From: UBA2784 sp964494625
GTDB taxonomy: Bacteria; Pseudomonadota; Alphaproteobacteria; Micropepsales; Micropepsaceae
Direction: 5' to 3'
Assembly (NCBI GenBank): GCA_964494625.1
Contig: CAZBRT010000001.1
Span: forward strand, 806,001-870,000
Length of the DNA stretch: 64,000 bases
This document shows, one piece after another, positions 37,202 through 45,628 of this stretch. Under the pieces are notes generated by a model. It saw nothing but the letters and a program-made list of their open reading frames with translations. It ran no database searches and had not been told where the DNA came from. Made by a program: the position numbers and the translations under genes. How positions within the stretch are numbered: position 1 is the first letter of the stretch; each line of letters opens with the position of its first letter.

Positions 37202-39199
37202 TTACGAGTCGATGACGATCAGGGCGGAAAGCCCGCCTGCGGCAAAGGTGAGTGTTCCCTTTTCCTGCAGGGAAACACCGTCGCTGGCCGGGGAAAGCAG
37301 GGTTGCTCTGCCCGGTGGTGTGCCCAGCACTGCGAGACTCTCGCTGACCGGACCCATCGGATTGACCACGCGCAGCAAGATGCGGCCGTCGGCCCCCGAT
37401 ATGCTGTCGGCGATCAGGGTCGGATGCGTATGGGTGCGGTATTGGCCGCCATGAATATGCGTGCGCCATTGCCTGAAGGCGGCGCTGTGGGCGGCAAAGC
37501 GGGAAAGTTCTTCGGGCCGCAAGCGGCGCGGATCCAGCTCATAGCCATAGACGCCGAACATGGCGGCATGCGCGCGCAGGTCGAGGCCGTGGCGCTTGCC
37601 GCTGATATGGCTCTTGGCGGCACCGGCATGCGTTCCCATCGCCATCAAGGGCATGAAGAGTGCGGCGCCACGATTGATCGCCAGGCGATCCATCGCGTCG
37701 ATATTGTCGGAGACCCAGACGCGGTCCGTGCGTGCCAGCATGCCCGCATCGGCCCGCCCGCCGCCGCTGGCGCAAGTCTCGATGGCAAGTTCGGGAAACT
37801 TTCGGCGCAGCGCATCGATGACCGCGTGCACGCCCCGCGCATGGCGGGCGGCTGCAAGATCATGGCCGATGAGATCGCGGTTCATGTCCCATTTGATGTA
37901 CGAGGCCTGCGTCTCATGCAGCAATGGTTGCAGCCAACCCAGCACATGGTCGCGCACGCCTGCGTCACCGAAATCAAGCGCATGCTGCTGCCGCATCAGC
38001 CAGCGTTCGTGATCCGGCATTTTGGGATGAAATTCGGGCCGCGTGCGCCACAACCTGCTTTCGGGATTGACCATCTCGGGCTCGACCCACAGGCCAAACT
38101 CAAGCCCCTTGCCGCGCACGAGGTCGGCGATGGGCGCAAGTCCCTGGGCAAATTTTCCGTGATCCGTCGCCCAGTCGCCAAGCCCCGCTTTGTCGTCATT
38201 GCGGTTTTCAAACCAGCCATCGTCGAGCACAAGCCGCTCCGCTCCGATGGCGAGCGCCTGATCCGCCAATCCGGCGACAACATCATGCGAGACGTTGAAG
38301 TAAACTGCCTCCCACGTATTCAAATGGATGGGGCAGGGCTTTTTTGGGGGCGGCATCACGCGTCCGGCGATATGGGCGTGCACACGCGCCATCGCACCAT
38401 TGGTGCCGTCCTTCGACCACAGGATGGTCGCGCGTGGTGCGTCGTAACGCTCGCCAGCGGGCCAGCCGGGCGAGAGGGGCTCCGCCAACATCACGAAGCG
38501 GCCATGCTCGCGCGTCCAGGCGATGCTGTTTTCATGGTTGCCGCTCGCCGCGGCGAAGGCGGCAAGGGTTTCTCCTTCCGCGCCATCGTGCAGGTAGAGC
38601 CCGGGAAAGGAATCATGGCCCGGTCGGCCGCGCCGCGACCGGCTGACGATTTCGCGGGTCGAGAGGACCAAGTCCTCGATACCGAATTCACGCGCCCAAT
38701 CGCCCGTCACCATTTTCGCACGGGTGAATTGGGCTGGCAGCGGCAGCACAAGACTGGCCGCATGCAGAAGCGGTGCGGGCGCATTCCCGACCGAAAGGTC
38801 AAACACGAAGGCGTGACCCTCGACCGCCGCCCGCCACGTGACGCGCGTGCCATGGGTTCGGTCACGCAAGATGATCGCAATCCGGTCTGCAGATACTTCC
38901 ACATGCTCGCGCTCCAGAAGCGGAACATGACCACCTGCAAATGAAAGCGCGGTTGGCCCGAAAAACCCAGCCTCATGGGGCAGGATAGTGAGGGGCAGAA
39001 ACTGGTCGAGGCGTGCGCCCCATTTGCGTGGCGCCTCCGGCGGTGCGGTTGGCGCTTTGTGGGCGTCGCCGAGATGCAGGATGGCCGGGATCAGGGCCCC
39101 CTCGGGCGCGAGGTCGATCACCAGGGCGGCATCGTGCGCGCGCAGCGCTGCGATACGTCCGGAATGGTTCGATTTGTCACCGGCATTCATGCTGTTCAT
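37202..39199 (-). CDS. Alpha-galactosidase (GH36)
   Basis: 665 residues from the ATG of MNSMNAGDKS; the ATG at 39190 is also plausible. The GH36 signatures are the nucleophile in YIKWDMNRDL, VLDDGWFENR, GLWVEPEMVNPESRL and the acid/base aspartate in VWVSDNIDAMDRL. There is no signal peptide, so it is probably cytoplasmic. It cleaves alpha-linked galactose from oligosaccharides such as melibiose or raffinose. No sugar transporter or regulator is adjacent. It lies 55 bases downstream of the acyl-CoA dehydrogenase start on the same strand, with no functional link seen. Confidence 0.93.
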   Translation of the reverse strand: MNSMNAGDKSNHSGRIAALRAHDAALVIDLAPEGALIPAILHLGDAHKAPTAPPEAPRKWGARLDQFLPLTILPHEAGFFGPTALSFAGGHVPLLEREHVEVSADRIAIILRDRTHGTRVTWRAAVEGHAFVFDLSVGNAPAPLLHAASLVLPLPAQFTRAKMVTGDWAREFGIEDLVLSTREIVSRSRRGRPGHDSFPGLYLHDGAEGETLAAFAAASGNHENSIAWTREHGRFVMLAEPLSPGWPAGERYDAPRATILWSKDGTNGAMARVHAHIAGRVMPPPKKPCPIHLNTWEAVYFNVSHDVVAGLADQALAIGAERLVLDDGWFENRNDDKAGLGDWATDHGKFAQGLAPIADLVRGKGLEFGLWVEPEMVNPESRLWRTRPEFHPKMPDHERWLMRQQHALDFGDAGVRDHVLGWLQPLLHETQASYIKWDMNRDLIGHDLAAARHARGVHAVIDALRRKFPELAIETCASGGGRADAGMLARTDRVWVSDNIDAMDRLAINRGAALFMPLMAMGTHAGAAKSHISGKRHGLDLRAHAAMFGVYGYELDPRRLRPEELSRFAAHSAAFRQWRTHIHGGQYRTHTHPTLIADSISGADGRILLRVVNPMGPVSESLAVLGTPPGRATLLSPASDGVSLQEKGTLTFAAGGLSALIVIDS

Positions 39200-39323
39200 C
39201 TGTCTTGCACCGCTGCTTTGCACCCATCAAGGATGCGCTTGCCGCCACGGGGCCGCCAGTGTTTGATGCACGAACCCGGCTGCCAGATGAAGATACAGGC
39301 TTGGCACCGGCTTGGGGGGTCTC

Positions 39324-39815
39324 ATGCAAAAATTCCTGATGGGCGCAATTGCGCTGCTCTTTATGGCGGGCGCGGTTGCTCCCCATGCAGCGGCACAGAC
39401 CAAGGGACAAAAGGTCCAGGTCAATACCGTCCTGACGGTCACGCCCACCGGCACCAGCCGGGCGGTCAAGATCGAGATCGTCTGGGATTCCGCCTCGCCG
39501 CTTCTCAATGCCGAGGGAAATTTTGAGGTCATCTACGAATTTCCCTCGATGAACTTCCACACCGGCGGCACACAGGCATCAGGCCCGGGCTGGACCTTTT
39601 CCCTTCTGGCGGCGGGCAAGGTGCGCTGGCGCTATGCGCTGACCCTTTCGCGTGAGAACCTCAAGCCCGGCGTGACGGTGGCATGGCTCGCGGTTGGCGG
39701 CCAGATCGTCAACAACCCCACAACCCCGGTGCAGTTCTGCGCGACCACGAGTGCCAATATCAAGGGCCAGACCGTGACATCGAATGGGCGTGTCTGCGCC
39801 ACCATTCCCAACTGA
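39324..39815 (+). CDS. Exported protein of unknown function
   Basis: 163 residues from the ATG of MQKFLMGAIA. A Sec signal peptide ends near PHAAAQT. The mature domain is beta-rich (VNTVLTVTPTGTSRAVKIEI) with two cysteines in FCATT and VCATIPN that may pair. It resembles small periplasmic or surface beta-sandwich proteins but matches nothing I can name. It is divergent from the alpha-galactosidase and 41 bases before btuF. Confidence 0.7.
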   Translation: MQKFLMGAIALLFMAGAVAPHAAAQTKGQKVQVNTVLTVTPTGTSRAVKIEIVWDSASPLLNAEGNFEVIYEFPSMNFHTGGTQASGPGWTFSLLAAGKVRWRYALTLSRENLKPGVTVAWLAVGGQIVNNPTTPVQFCATTSANIKGQTVTSNGRVCATIPN

Positions 39816-39856
39816 TCCGAACGGCACGCAAGGGGCGGGCGCTGGTGAATTGAGCC

Positions 39857-40687
39857 ATGATGGGCCGGAGCCTGTTCTTTCTTCTTGTGGCCCTTTGCGT
39901 TCTATCGGGGCAGGTTGGCGCCGCGCGGGCTGAGCCCCAACGCATCGTCTCCACCAATCTATGCGCCGACCAGCTGGCGCTGTCGCTCGCGCCCGAGCGC
40001 GTCGTGTCGGTATCGTGGGTCGCGGGCGATGGGGCCATCTCGAATGTTGCGGCGTTGGCTGAGGGTCTTCCGCGCAATGATGCCGAGCTGGAGGAGGTTT
40101 TGGCATCGGCACCCGAACTTGTGCTGACCGATGCGTTTGCGGGCGAGGGGCTGGCGCTGCGCCTTCAAGCGCTCGGGGTTCGCGTTCACCGCGTTGGCTG
40201 GGCGGGCTCCATCGGCGAGGCGGTTGCTGTCATCCGCCTTGCGGCCAAGGCGATGGATGTCGTGCCGCGCGGGGAGGCCCTGATCGCCGACATGGCGGCC
40301 AAACTTTCAGTGGCGCGGATGATCGGCACGATGCACGTGCGGCAGGATGTCCTTTTGCTGCGGCCTGCCGGGCATACGGCGGCAGGAGATACGCTGGCTG
40401 CCGAGTTGATGTCGCTTGTGGGGCTCTCCGACATGGCAATGGGCGCGGGCATGAAGCCGGGCCGCGAGATCGCGCTTGAGGAAATCGTGGCGCTCTCGCC
40501 ACCCGTGCTGCTGCTCGATGCGCCGGGTCTGGCAGGCGAGAGCCGTGCAGAATCACTCCTGCTTCATCCCGCCCTGCAGCGCATGGCCGAAGTGCCGCGG
40601 ATCCACCTTGTTCCGACAAAATACTGGATCTGCCCCGGCCCGTGGCTGGGCGATGCGGCGTTGACACTGGCGTCTGCGCGACGATGA
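39857..40687 (+). CDS. btuF: Periplasmic substrate-binding protein for cobalamin (BtuF-like)
   Basis: 276 residues with a Sec signal peptide (MMGRSLFFLLVALCVLSGQV). It has the helical-backbone metal/cobalamin-binding fold: PQRIVSTNLCADQLALSL and two alpha/beta lobes. Next to a cobalamin riboswitch and btuBCD genes the ligand is most likely vitamin B12. It lies upstream of the riboswitch, so it is not under that element. BtuF versus a related siderophore-binding protein is settled mainly by context. Confidence 0.82.
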   Translation: MMGRSLFFLLVALCVLSGQVGAARAEPQRIVSTNLCADQLALSLAPERVVSVSWVAGDGAISNVAALAEGLPRNDAELEEVLASAPELVLTDAFAGEGLALRLQALGVRVHRVGWAGSIGEAVAVIRLAAKAMDVVPRGEALIADMAAKLSVARMIGTMHVRQDVLLLRPAGHTAAGDTLAAELMSLVGLSDMAMGAGMKPGREIALEEIVALSPPVLLLDAPGLAGESRAESLLLHPALQRMAEVPRIHLVPTKYWICPGPWLGDAALTLASARR

Positions 40688-40724
40688 CACACTTGCGGCG
40701 CGCTTCCACTCCTCCTAGGCTGCG

Positions 40725-40946
40725 GGTGGCTCTGGTGCCTTGCCGTTGCCGCGTCATGCGGTGGCGGTCGGGGTAAATGGGAACCCGGTGACGTGTCACG
40801 CTGCTTTGGCGGCGTGAAGGCAAATCCGGGGCTGTCCCCGCAACTGTGAGCGGCGAGTCTTGTGTCCGATCTACGGCCACTGGTGCGAAGGCGCCGGGAA
40901 GGCCAAGGGCAGAAGGCAACGACCCGCAAAGCCAGGAAACCAGCCA
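40725..40946 (+). ncRNA. Cobalamin (vitamin B12) riboswitch
   Basis: The aptamer core is obvious: GGGGTAAATGGGAACCCGGTG near 40770-40790, then AATCCGGGGCTGTCCCCGCA (40823-40842) and GCGGCGAGTC near 40850-40859. It ends with GACCCGCAAAGCCAGGAAAC (the B12 box, 40921-40940). The order and spacing match the class of adenosyl- and methyl-cobalamin riboswitches upstream of btuB genes. The btuB start (41103) is about 157 bases further on, with a GGGAGG ribosome-binding site just before it. Expected effect: high B12 shuts down btuB-btuC-btuD. Confidence 0.95.
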
Positions 40947-41102
40947 GCGCCAGTCGCCCAACCCTCGGCCGGGATAGCCGCAGGTTCGGAGAGTCCCCGT
41001 GTGGCGACGGTCTGGAGCCGGCATGCGCGTGGAACCCGCCAATAGCAGCGGATCATCCATCACATCCGGCTTCGCGTTGTCGTTTCAACACGGGAGGCGG
41101 AC

Positions 41103-42950
41103 ATGGTTCCCCCACGTTTACTCACATCTTTGCTTGCAGCATCCATCCTTTCAGTTCCGGTTCTGGCAGCGACATCTGAAACGGTGATCGTCACCGCGTC
41201 CCGCTACGAGCGGCCTTTGCGCGAGACGGGCTCCACCGTCAGCGTGATCGATGCTGCCGAATGGCGCGCGCGCGGTGCGCAATTTGTGGCCGATGCCTTG
41301 CGCTCGCTGCCCGGCGTCGCGGTTACCCAATCGGGCGGCTTTGGCGGACAATCCGTCGTGCGGCTGCGCGGCGAAGAGGGCTATCGCACGCTGGTGCTGG
41401 TTGACGGCATCCGCATTGCCGATCCGGCGGCACCACAGGTCCTGACCGAGATGGCGCATCTGGGGCTTGCCGGCATTTCCCGCATCGAAGTGGTGCGCGG
41501 TCCCCAATCCCTGATGCATGGTTCGGACGCCATCGGCGGCGTCATCAACATCATTTCCGCACGCGGCGGGGCAAGTGATACGGCAGAGTTCATGCTTTCC
41601 GGCGGCAGCTTCGGCACGATTGCCGCCAGCGCTGCTGTTTCGGGCAAGCGCGGTCCGTTTGATGCGGCGCTTTCGGCCTCCGGCTTTTCCAGCGAAGGTT
41701 TCTCGGCGCAGCCCTTCGGTGGATCAAACGAGCGCGACGGCTACGACAACGCCACGCTGCATGGCGTCATTGGCTGGCAGTGGCGCGACGATCTGCGGGC
41801 CGAGGCAGTCGTCCGCCACAGCGATGCCTCCGCGCAATTCGACCGTTTCGGCGACAATGACAATGTTCTTTATACGGAACAGACGGCAGCGCGGCTCTCG
41901 CTTGCCTTTACCCCGGCCGGCGGCTGGCAGCATCTGGCGGCGATAAGCCAGGTCAGCCAGAACCGTGCCGATTATGCGGGTGGTTTTCCCTTCATCTTTG
42001 GTTCGCGCTTTGATGGCACGCGGTTGCGTGCGGAATACCAGGCGCAAGGGGCACTTGCGGGCGGCACGCTGATCGGCGGCGCTGACTTCGAGCGCGAGGA
42101 AGCATCAACCGATGCGATCAATGCCACACGCGAACTCTTCGGCGTGTTTGCGGAATGGTCGGGCGCCATCGGCGATGATCTCTTTGTCTCGCTGGGCGCG
42201 CGCCACGACAATGAGAAAACTTCGGGCGGTCATTTCTCGCTTCGGGCGACGGCGGCGTATTTTGCCTCTGTGCTTGAGGGTGCGGAAAAGATGCGGTTCC
42301 ATGCCAGCATCGGCACGGGCTTTCGTGCGCCCAGTCTCTTTGAGCGGCTGGATGCTTTCTCGGGCAATCCGGGGCTGGTCGAGGAATCGGGCCTTGGCCT
42401 TGATTTCGGCATCGAGCAGGAATTCTTTGGTGGCGATCTCGACATTTCGGTCACGTATTTCCGGCAGCAGATTGAAGATGAAATCAGGTTCGATCCGATC
42501 GGCTTTACCTATATCCAGTCAAATTCGACGTCGCTGTCGCAGGGTCTCGAATTCGGACTCCATGCGATGCTGGGTACCAGCACGCATGTCGAACTTGCCT
42601 ATACGTTCACGGATGCGACCATCGCCTCCAATGATGCCGAAGACGGCCTGCCGCGCGCGCGGCGGCCTGCCCACATGTTCAGCGCGCGAATTCAGCATGA
42701 TCTGGCCGGCGGGCGCGGGCATCTGGCGCTGAGTGCTGCGGGTGCGGCCGAAACCGAGGACGGCTTCTTCATCTTCCGCACCGATTTGCCTGACTATGTC
42801 ATTCTGGGCGCGGATGCGGCGTGGAACCTTGCTGATGATCTCGCGTTCTTCGTGCGGGGCGAGAACCTGCTTGATGCGCAGTACCAGACGGTTTCAGGGT
42901 TCAATACGCCGGGCGTTTCCGTCTTCGCGGGCCTCAGGCTCTCGCGGTGA
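41103..42950 (+). CDS. btuB: TonB-dependent vitamin B12 receptor BtuB
   Basis: 615 residues, outer-membrane receptor. A signal peptide cleaves near PVLAATS; the TonB box and plug follow (ETVIVTASRYERPLRETGS, then RLRGEEGYRTLVLVDGIRIAD and the plug ending GSDAIGGVINII). The 22-strand barrel ends in a terminal aromatic/aliphatic strand (GVSVFAGLRLSR). It imports cobalamin using TonB energy. It is controlled by the riboswitch upstream and followed by btuC with a start-stop overlap. Confidence 0.93.
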   Translation: MVPPRLLTSLLAASILSVPVLAATSETVIVTASRYERPLRETGSTVSVIDAAEWRARGAQFVADALRSLPGVAVTQSGGFGGQSVVRLRGEEGYRTLVLVDGIRIADPAAPQVLTEMAHLGLAGISRIEVVRGPQSLMHGSDAIGGVINIISARGGASDTAEFMLSGGSFGTIAASAAVSGKRGPFDAALSASGFSSEGFSAQPFGGSNERDGYDNATLHGVIGWQWRDDLRAEAVVRHSDASAQFDRFGDNDNVLYTEQTAARLSLAFTPAGGWQHLAAISQVSQNRADYAGGFPFIFGSRFDGTRLRAEYQAQGALAGGTLIGGADFEREEASTDAINATRELFGVFAEWSGAIGDDLFVSLGARHDNEKTSGGHFSLRATAAYFASVLEGAEKMRFHASIGTGFRAPSLFERLDAFSGNPGLVEESGLGLDFGIEQEFFGGDLDISVTYFRQQIEDEIRFDPIGFTYIQSNSTSLSQGLEFGLHAMLGTSTHVELAYTFTDATIASNDAEDGLPRARRPAHMFSARIQHDLAGGRGHLALSAAGAAETEDGFFIFRTDLPDYVILGADAAWNLADDLAFFVRGENLLDAQYQTVSGFNTPGVSVFAGLRLSR

Positions 42951-43954
42951 ATTCCATGCGCGCACCGGCACCGAGTTTGCGGCTTCATGTCGTGCTGACG
43001 GCGCTTCTCGCCGTCACAGCGCTTGCAAGCCTTGGTGCGGGGCCGGTGCCGCTTTCGCCCGGCGACATTCTGGATGGACTTGGGGGTGGCAGCAGCAAGG
43101 CTGCCATCATCATCCAGGAAATCCGCTTGCCGCGGCTTCTGCTCGCAGCCCTTGTGGGGGCAGGGCTCGCGGCATCTGGCGCCGCTCTGCAAGGCCTTAT
43201 CCGCAATCCTTTGGCTGATCCCGGCGTCACCGGCATTTCATCGTCGGCGGCGCTGGGTGCAGTCATTGCGATCTATTTCGGCGTCGGGTCTTTTTCACCG
43301 GCGCTTGTTCCGGTGATGGCCTTTGCCGGCGCGTTTGCGGCCGCACTCGTGCTGGTACTGATCGCAGCGCGCGAGGCGTCGACGCTCACCCTCATTCTTG
43401 CCGGTGTTGCGATATCAAGCCTTGCGGTTGCCTTGACCTCGCTGGCGCTTGGGCTTGCGCCCAATCCTTACGCGCTTGCCGAATTCGTGAACTGGCTTTT
43501 GGGCTCGCTCAAGAACCGTTCGATGGATGACGTGGTCTTGGCGGCGCCTGTCATTCTTGCGGGCATCGTGCTTCTTTTCCTGTCAGCGCGCGGCCTTGAT
43601 GCGTTGACGCTAGGCGAGGAAACTGCGGCGACATTGGGCGTGCGGCTGGTGCGTCTCAGGGTTCTGGTTGTCACCGGCACGGCCTTATGTGTGGGCGGCG
43701 CGGTGGCTGCGGCTGGTGGTGTCGGCTTTGTCGGGTTGATCGTGCCACATCTCATCCGCCCCTTTGCGGGCCACGTGCCGGGGCGCCTTGTCGTACCCTC
43801 GGCGATCGGCGGGGCAGCGCTTGTGATCGCGGCCGATCTCGTGGTGCGACTGGCGCCGACCGGTTCCGAACTCATGCTGGGTGTGGTCACCGCGCTGATC
43901 GGTGCGCCGTTCTTCTTCTGGCTCCTCTTTGCAACACGGCGGCTTGCCCCATGA
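42947..43954 (+). CDS. btuC: ABC transporter permease BtuC (FecCD family)
   Basis: 335 residues from GTG 42947, overlapping the btuB stop (GTGA); ATG 42956 is an alternative. The FecCD/BtuC signatures are RLPRLLLAALVGAGLAASGA, LQGLIRNPLADPGVTGISS and GGVGFVGLIVPHLIRPF, with about ten membrane helices. It forms the channel of the B12 importer in the inner membrane. Overlap with btuD (ATGA) points to a single transcript. Confidence 0.93.
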   Translation: MNSMRAPAPSLRLHVVLTALLAVTALASLGAGPVPLSPGDILDGLGGGSSKAAIIIQEIRLPRLLLAALVGAGLAASGAALQGLIRNPLADPGVTGISSSAALGAVIAIYFGVGSFSPALVPVMAFAGAFAAALVLVLIAAREASTLTLILAGVAISSLAVALTSLALGLAPNPYALAEFVNWLLGSLKNRSMDDVVLAAPVILAGIVLLFLSARGLDALTLGEETAATLGVRLVRLRVLVVTGTALCVGGAVAAAGGVGFVGLIVPHLIRPFAGHVPGRLVVPSAIGGAALVIAADLVVRLAPTGSELMLGVVTALIGAPFFFWLLFATRRLAP

Positions 43955-44760
43955 CCATCCTGTCGCTCCACAATCTTGGCGTTGATCTGGGCGGCGTCCG
44001 GGTGCTTGACGGCGTGGACGCGACGATTTCCGGTGGCACATTTCTGGGCATTGCCGGTCCCAATGGGGCGGGCAAGACGACGCTGGCGCGTGCGATGGCG
44101 GGTCTTCTGTCACCGCAACGCGGTGCGGTGATGCTGGATGGCGTGCTTCTGCAATCGGTCAAGCCTGTTCTCAGGGCGCGGCGCATCGCCTATCTTGCCC
44201 AAGGCGGGCAATTGCACTGGCCGCTGACGGTCGAGCGTCTGGTCGCGCTTGGCCGGATGCCGCATCTTTCAGCGTTCCAGCGTCCCGGCCTTGCCGACGC
44301 GCAGGCGGTGGCGCGCGCGCTGGCCCGCACGGATGCTGCTCACCTTGCAGATCGACCGGTCTCGTCGCTTTCGGGCGGCGAGCGGGCGCTGGCCCTGGTC
44401 GCGCGCGCCCTTGCGGTCGAGGCGGATGTCCTGATCGCCGACGAACCGGCCGCCGCCCTTGACCCTGCCCACCAGCTGCAAGTGCTCGAAGTGCTGGCGG
44501 AAGAGGCCGCGCGCGGTGCCGCCGTGATTGCGGTCATGCATGATCTTGGCCTTGCCCGGCGGTTCTGCCAGCGCCTCATTCTGGTGCATGGGGGCCGTGT
44601 GATGGCCGACGGGCCGCCCGGTGACGTTCTGACCCTTGCGCATCTTGAGACCGTATTCGGGGTCGAGGCGTCGATGGGTGTCACCAACGGCGTGCCGACG
44701 GTAACGCCGCTGCGCCGCCTCAAGCGGATTCAGGCTTTTGCACGCACGCAACCTTCTTGA
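43951..44760 (+). CDS. btuD: Cobalamin ABC transporter ATP-binding protein BtuD
   Basis: 269 residues from the ATG overlapping the btuC stop. Walker A GPNGAGKTTL, signature LSGGERALALVARAL, Walker B ADVLIADEPAAALD and the H-loop AVMHDLGL are all intact. It drives import through BtuC from BtuF. It belongs to the FepC/BtuD/HmuV group, and B12 specificity is read from the riboswitch-controlled operon. It ends 25 bases before tRNA-Arg. Confidence 0.92.
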   Translation: MTILSLHNLGVDLGGVRVLDGVDATISGGTFLGIAGPNGAGKTTLARAMAGLLSPQRGAVMLDGVLLQSVKPVLRARRIAYLAQGGQLHWPLTVERLVALGRMPHLSAFQRPGLADAQAVARALARTDAAHLADRPVSSLSGGERALALVARALAVEADVLIADEPAAALDPAHQLQVLEVLAEEAARGAAVIAVMHDLGLARRFCQRLILVHGGRVMADGPPGDVLTLAHLETVFGVEASMGVTNGVPTVTPLRRLKRIQAFARTQPS

Positions 44761-44785
44761 TAGGTTCCGCCCGCCTTTGTCATGC

Positions 44786-44862
44786 GTGCCCGTAGCTCAG
44801 ATGGATAGAGCGGCTGCGTCCTAAGCAGCGGGTCGGGAGTTCGAATCTCTCCGGGCACGCCA
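44786..44862 (+). tRNA. tRNA-Arg (anticodon CCT)
   Basis: 77 bases with encoded CCA. The acceptor arms GTGCCCG/CGGGCAC pair fully, the D-arm is GCTCAGATGGATAGAGC, the anticodon stem GCTGC/GCAGC encloses GTCCTAA (CCT at 44820-44822), and the T-arm has TTCGAAT. It reads AGG codons. The 3' end is followed by six T, and the same 3' end recurs 741 bases downstream. Confidence 0.95.
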
Positions 44863-44868
44863 TTTTTT
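44848..44868 (+). repeat. Direct repeat at tRNA 3' end (att-like, left copy)
   Basis: A 21-base exact copy of the sequence at 45589-45609. It comprises the last 15 bases of tRNA-Arg, from the T-arm to CCA, plus six T. Insertion at a tRNA 3' end with a restored tRNA is the standard result of site-specific integration. Confidence 0.8.
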
Positions 44869-44941
44869 CTGTGTCCATACCGGGGACATGGGGTGCCGGA
44901 TTTGCTCTCTCGTGGACACCATCCCGGCTACGTGACAAACT

Positions 44942-44957
44942 GTATCCTATGGGATAC
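44942..44957 (+). promoter_or_regulatory. Palindrome before the HigB-type toxin (probable operator)
   Basis: Arms GTATCC (44942-44947) and GGATAC (44952-44957) flank TATG, ending 8 bases before the toxin ATG. Antitoxin-bound palindromes at this place normally repress such modules. Confidence 0.5.
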
Positions 44958-44965
44958 TATTCCTC

Positions 44966-45262
44966 ATGCTTGAAGTTCGCAAGACAGCGGCGTTCTCGGA
45001 GTGGTTGCTGCGGCTGCGCGATGCTGGCGCAAGAGCCAGAATTGCCGCGAGGATTGACAGGCTGGCTCTCGGCAAATTTGGCGACGTGCAGCCTGTGGGA
45101 GAAGGCGTCAGCGAGCTTCGGATTCATTTCGGTCCTGGCTACCGGGTTTACTTTGTGAGACGGGGAAGAATGATCGTTGTTCTGTTGTGCGGCGGCGATA
45201 AAGGCACGCAAATCAAAGATATCAAGACTGCGAAAATGCTCGCGGCCGGCCTTGAGGGTTAA
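44966..45262 (+). CDS. HigB/RelE-superfamily toxin
   Basis: 98 residues with the RelE/HigB killer fold (Gp49-like group): FSEWLLRLRDAGARARIAAR, then LRIHFGPGYRVYFVRRG and VVLLCGGDKGTQ, with the conserved GDKGTQ-x-KDI end. These toxins cleave mRNA in the ribosome. Toxin-first order and a 3-base gap to an antidote of the matching family make the pair clear. It lies inside a direct-repeat-bounded insertion at tRNA-Arg. Confidence 0.88.
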   Translation: MLEVRKTAAFSEWLLRLRDAGARARIAARIDRLALGKFGDVQPVGEGVSELRIHFGPGYRVYFVRRGRMIVVLLCGGDKGTQIKDIKTAKMLAAGLEG

Positions 45263-45265
45263 GAC

Positions 45266-45568
45266 ATGACAAAGAAGAAAACGAAGACGACCCTTTTTGA
45301 TTCCGCCGAGTATCTCGACGGCAGCGAAGCGATCAATGCCTACATGGAAGAGGCGCTGGAAACCCAAGACCCGGCCTTCATCGCCAAGGCGCTCGGCACG
45401 ATTGCCCGTGCCCGCGGCATGGCGCAGATCGCCAAGAAGGCCGGATTGTCCAGAGAAAGCCTCTATAAGGCGCTCAGCAGCGAGGGAAACCCCGAGTTCG
45501 GCACCGTGATCCGCGTGATGCACGCGCTGGGCTTGAAGTTTTCCATTACTGCATCACAGGCCCGCTAG
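45266..45568 (+). CDS. HigA-type addiction-module antidote (HTH)
   Basis: 100 residues. After an N-terminal DSAEYLDGSEAINAYMEEAL segment typical of the addiction module antidote family, it has a helix-turn-helix (GMAQIAKKAGLSRESLYKAL, then GNPEFGTVIRVMHALGLKF). It would neutralise the upstream toxin and bind the palindrome before it. It ends 21 bases before the right direct repeat. Confidence 0.88.
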   Translation: MTKKKTKTTLFDSAEYLDGSEAINAYMEEALETQDPAFIAKALGTIARARGMAQIAKKAGLSRESLYKALSSEGNPEFGTVIRVMHALGLKFSITASQAR

Positions 45569-45588
45569 ACGGTCAGTACGCAGCAACT

Positions 45589-45609
45589 TCTCCGGGCACG
45601 CCATTTTTT
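45589..45609 (+). repeat. Direct repeat (att-like, right copy)
   Basis: Exact 21-base copy of the tRNA-Arg 3' end and trailing T-run at 44848. No tRNA body precedes it, so it is not a second tRNA. Together the repeats define a 741-base unit carrying only the toxin and antidote genes. Confidence 0.8.
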
Positions 45610-45628
45610 TTCCGAGGCATGAGGCTCC

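Noticed and set aside
37424..38944. 506-codon plus-strand ORF across the alpha-galactosidase
   Set aside because: Shadow frame of the GH36 gene without any domain of its own.
45589..45609. Second tRNA at the right repeat
   Set aside because: Only the 3' end of tRNA-Arg is copied; the D-arm and anticodon arm are missing.
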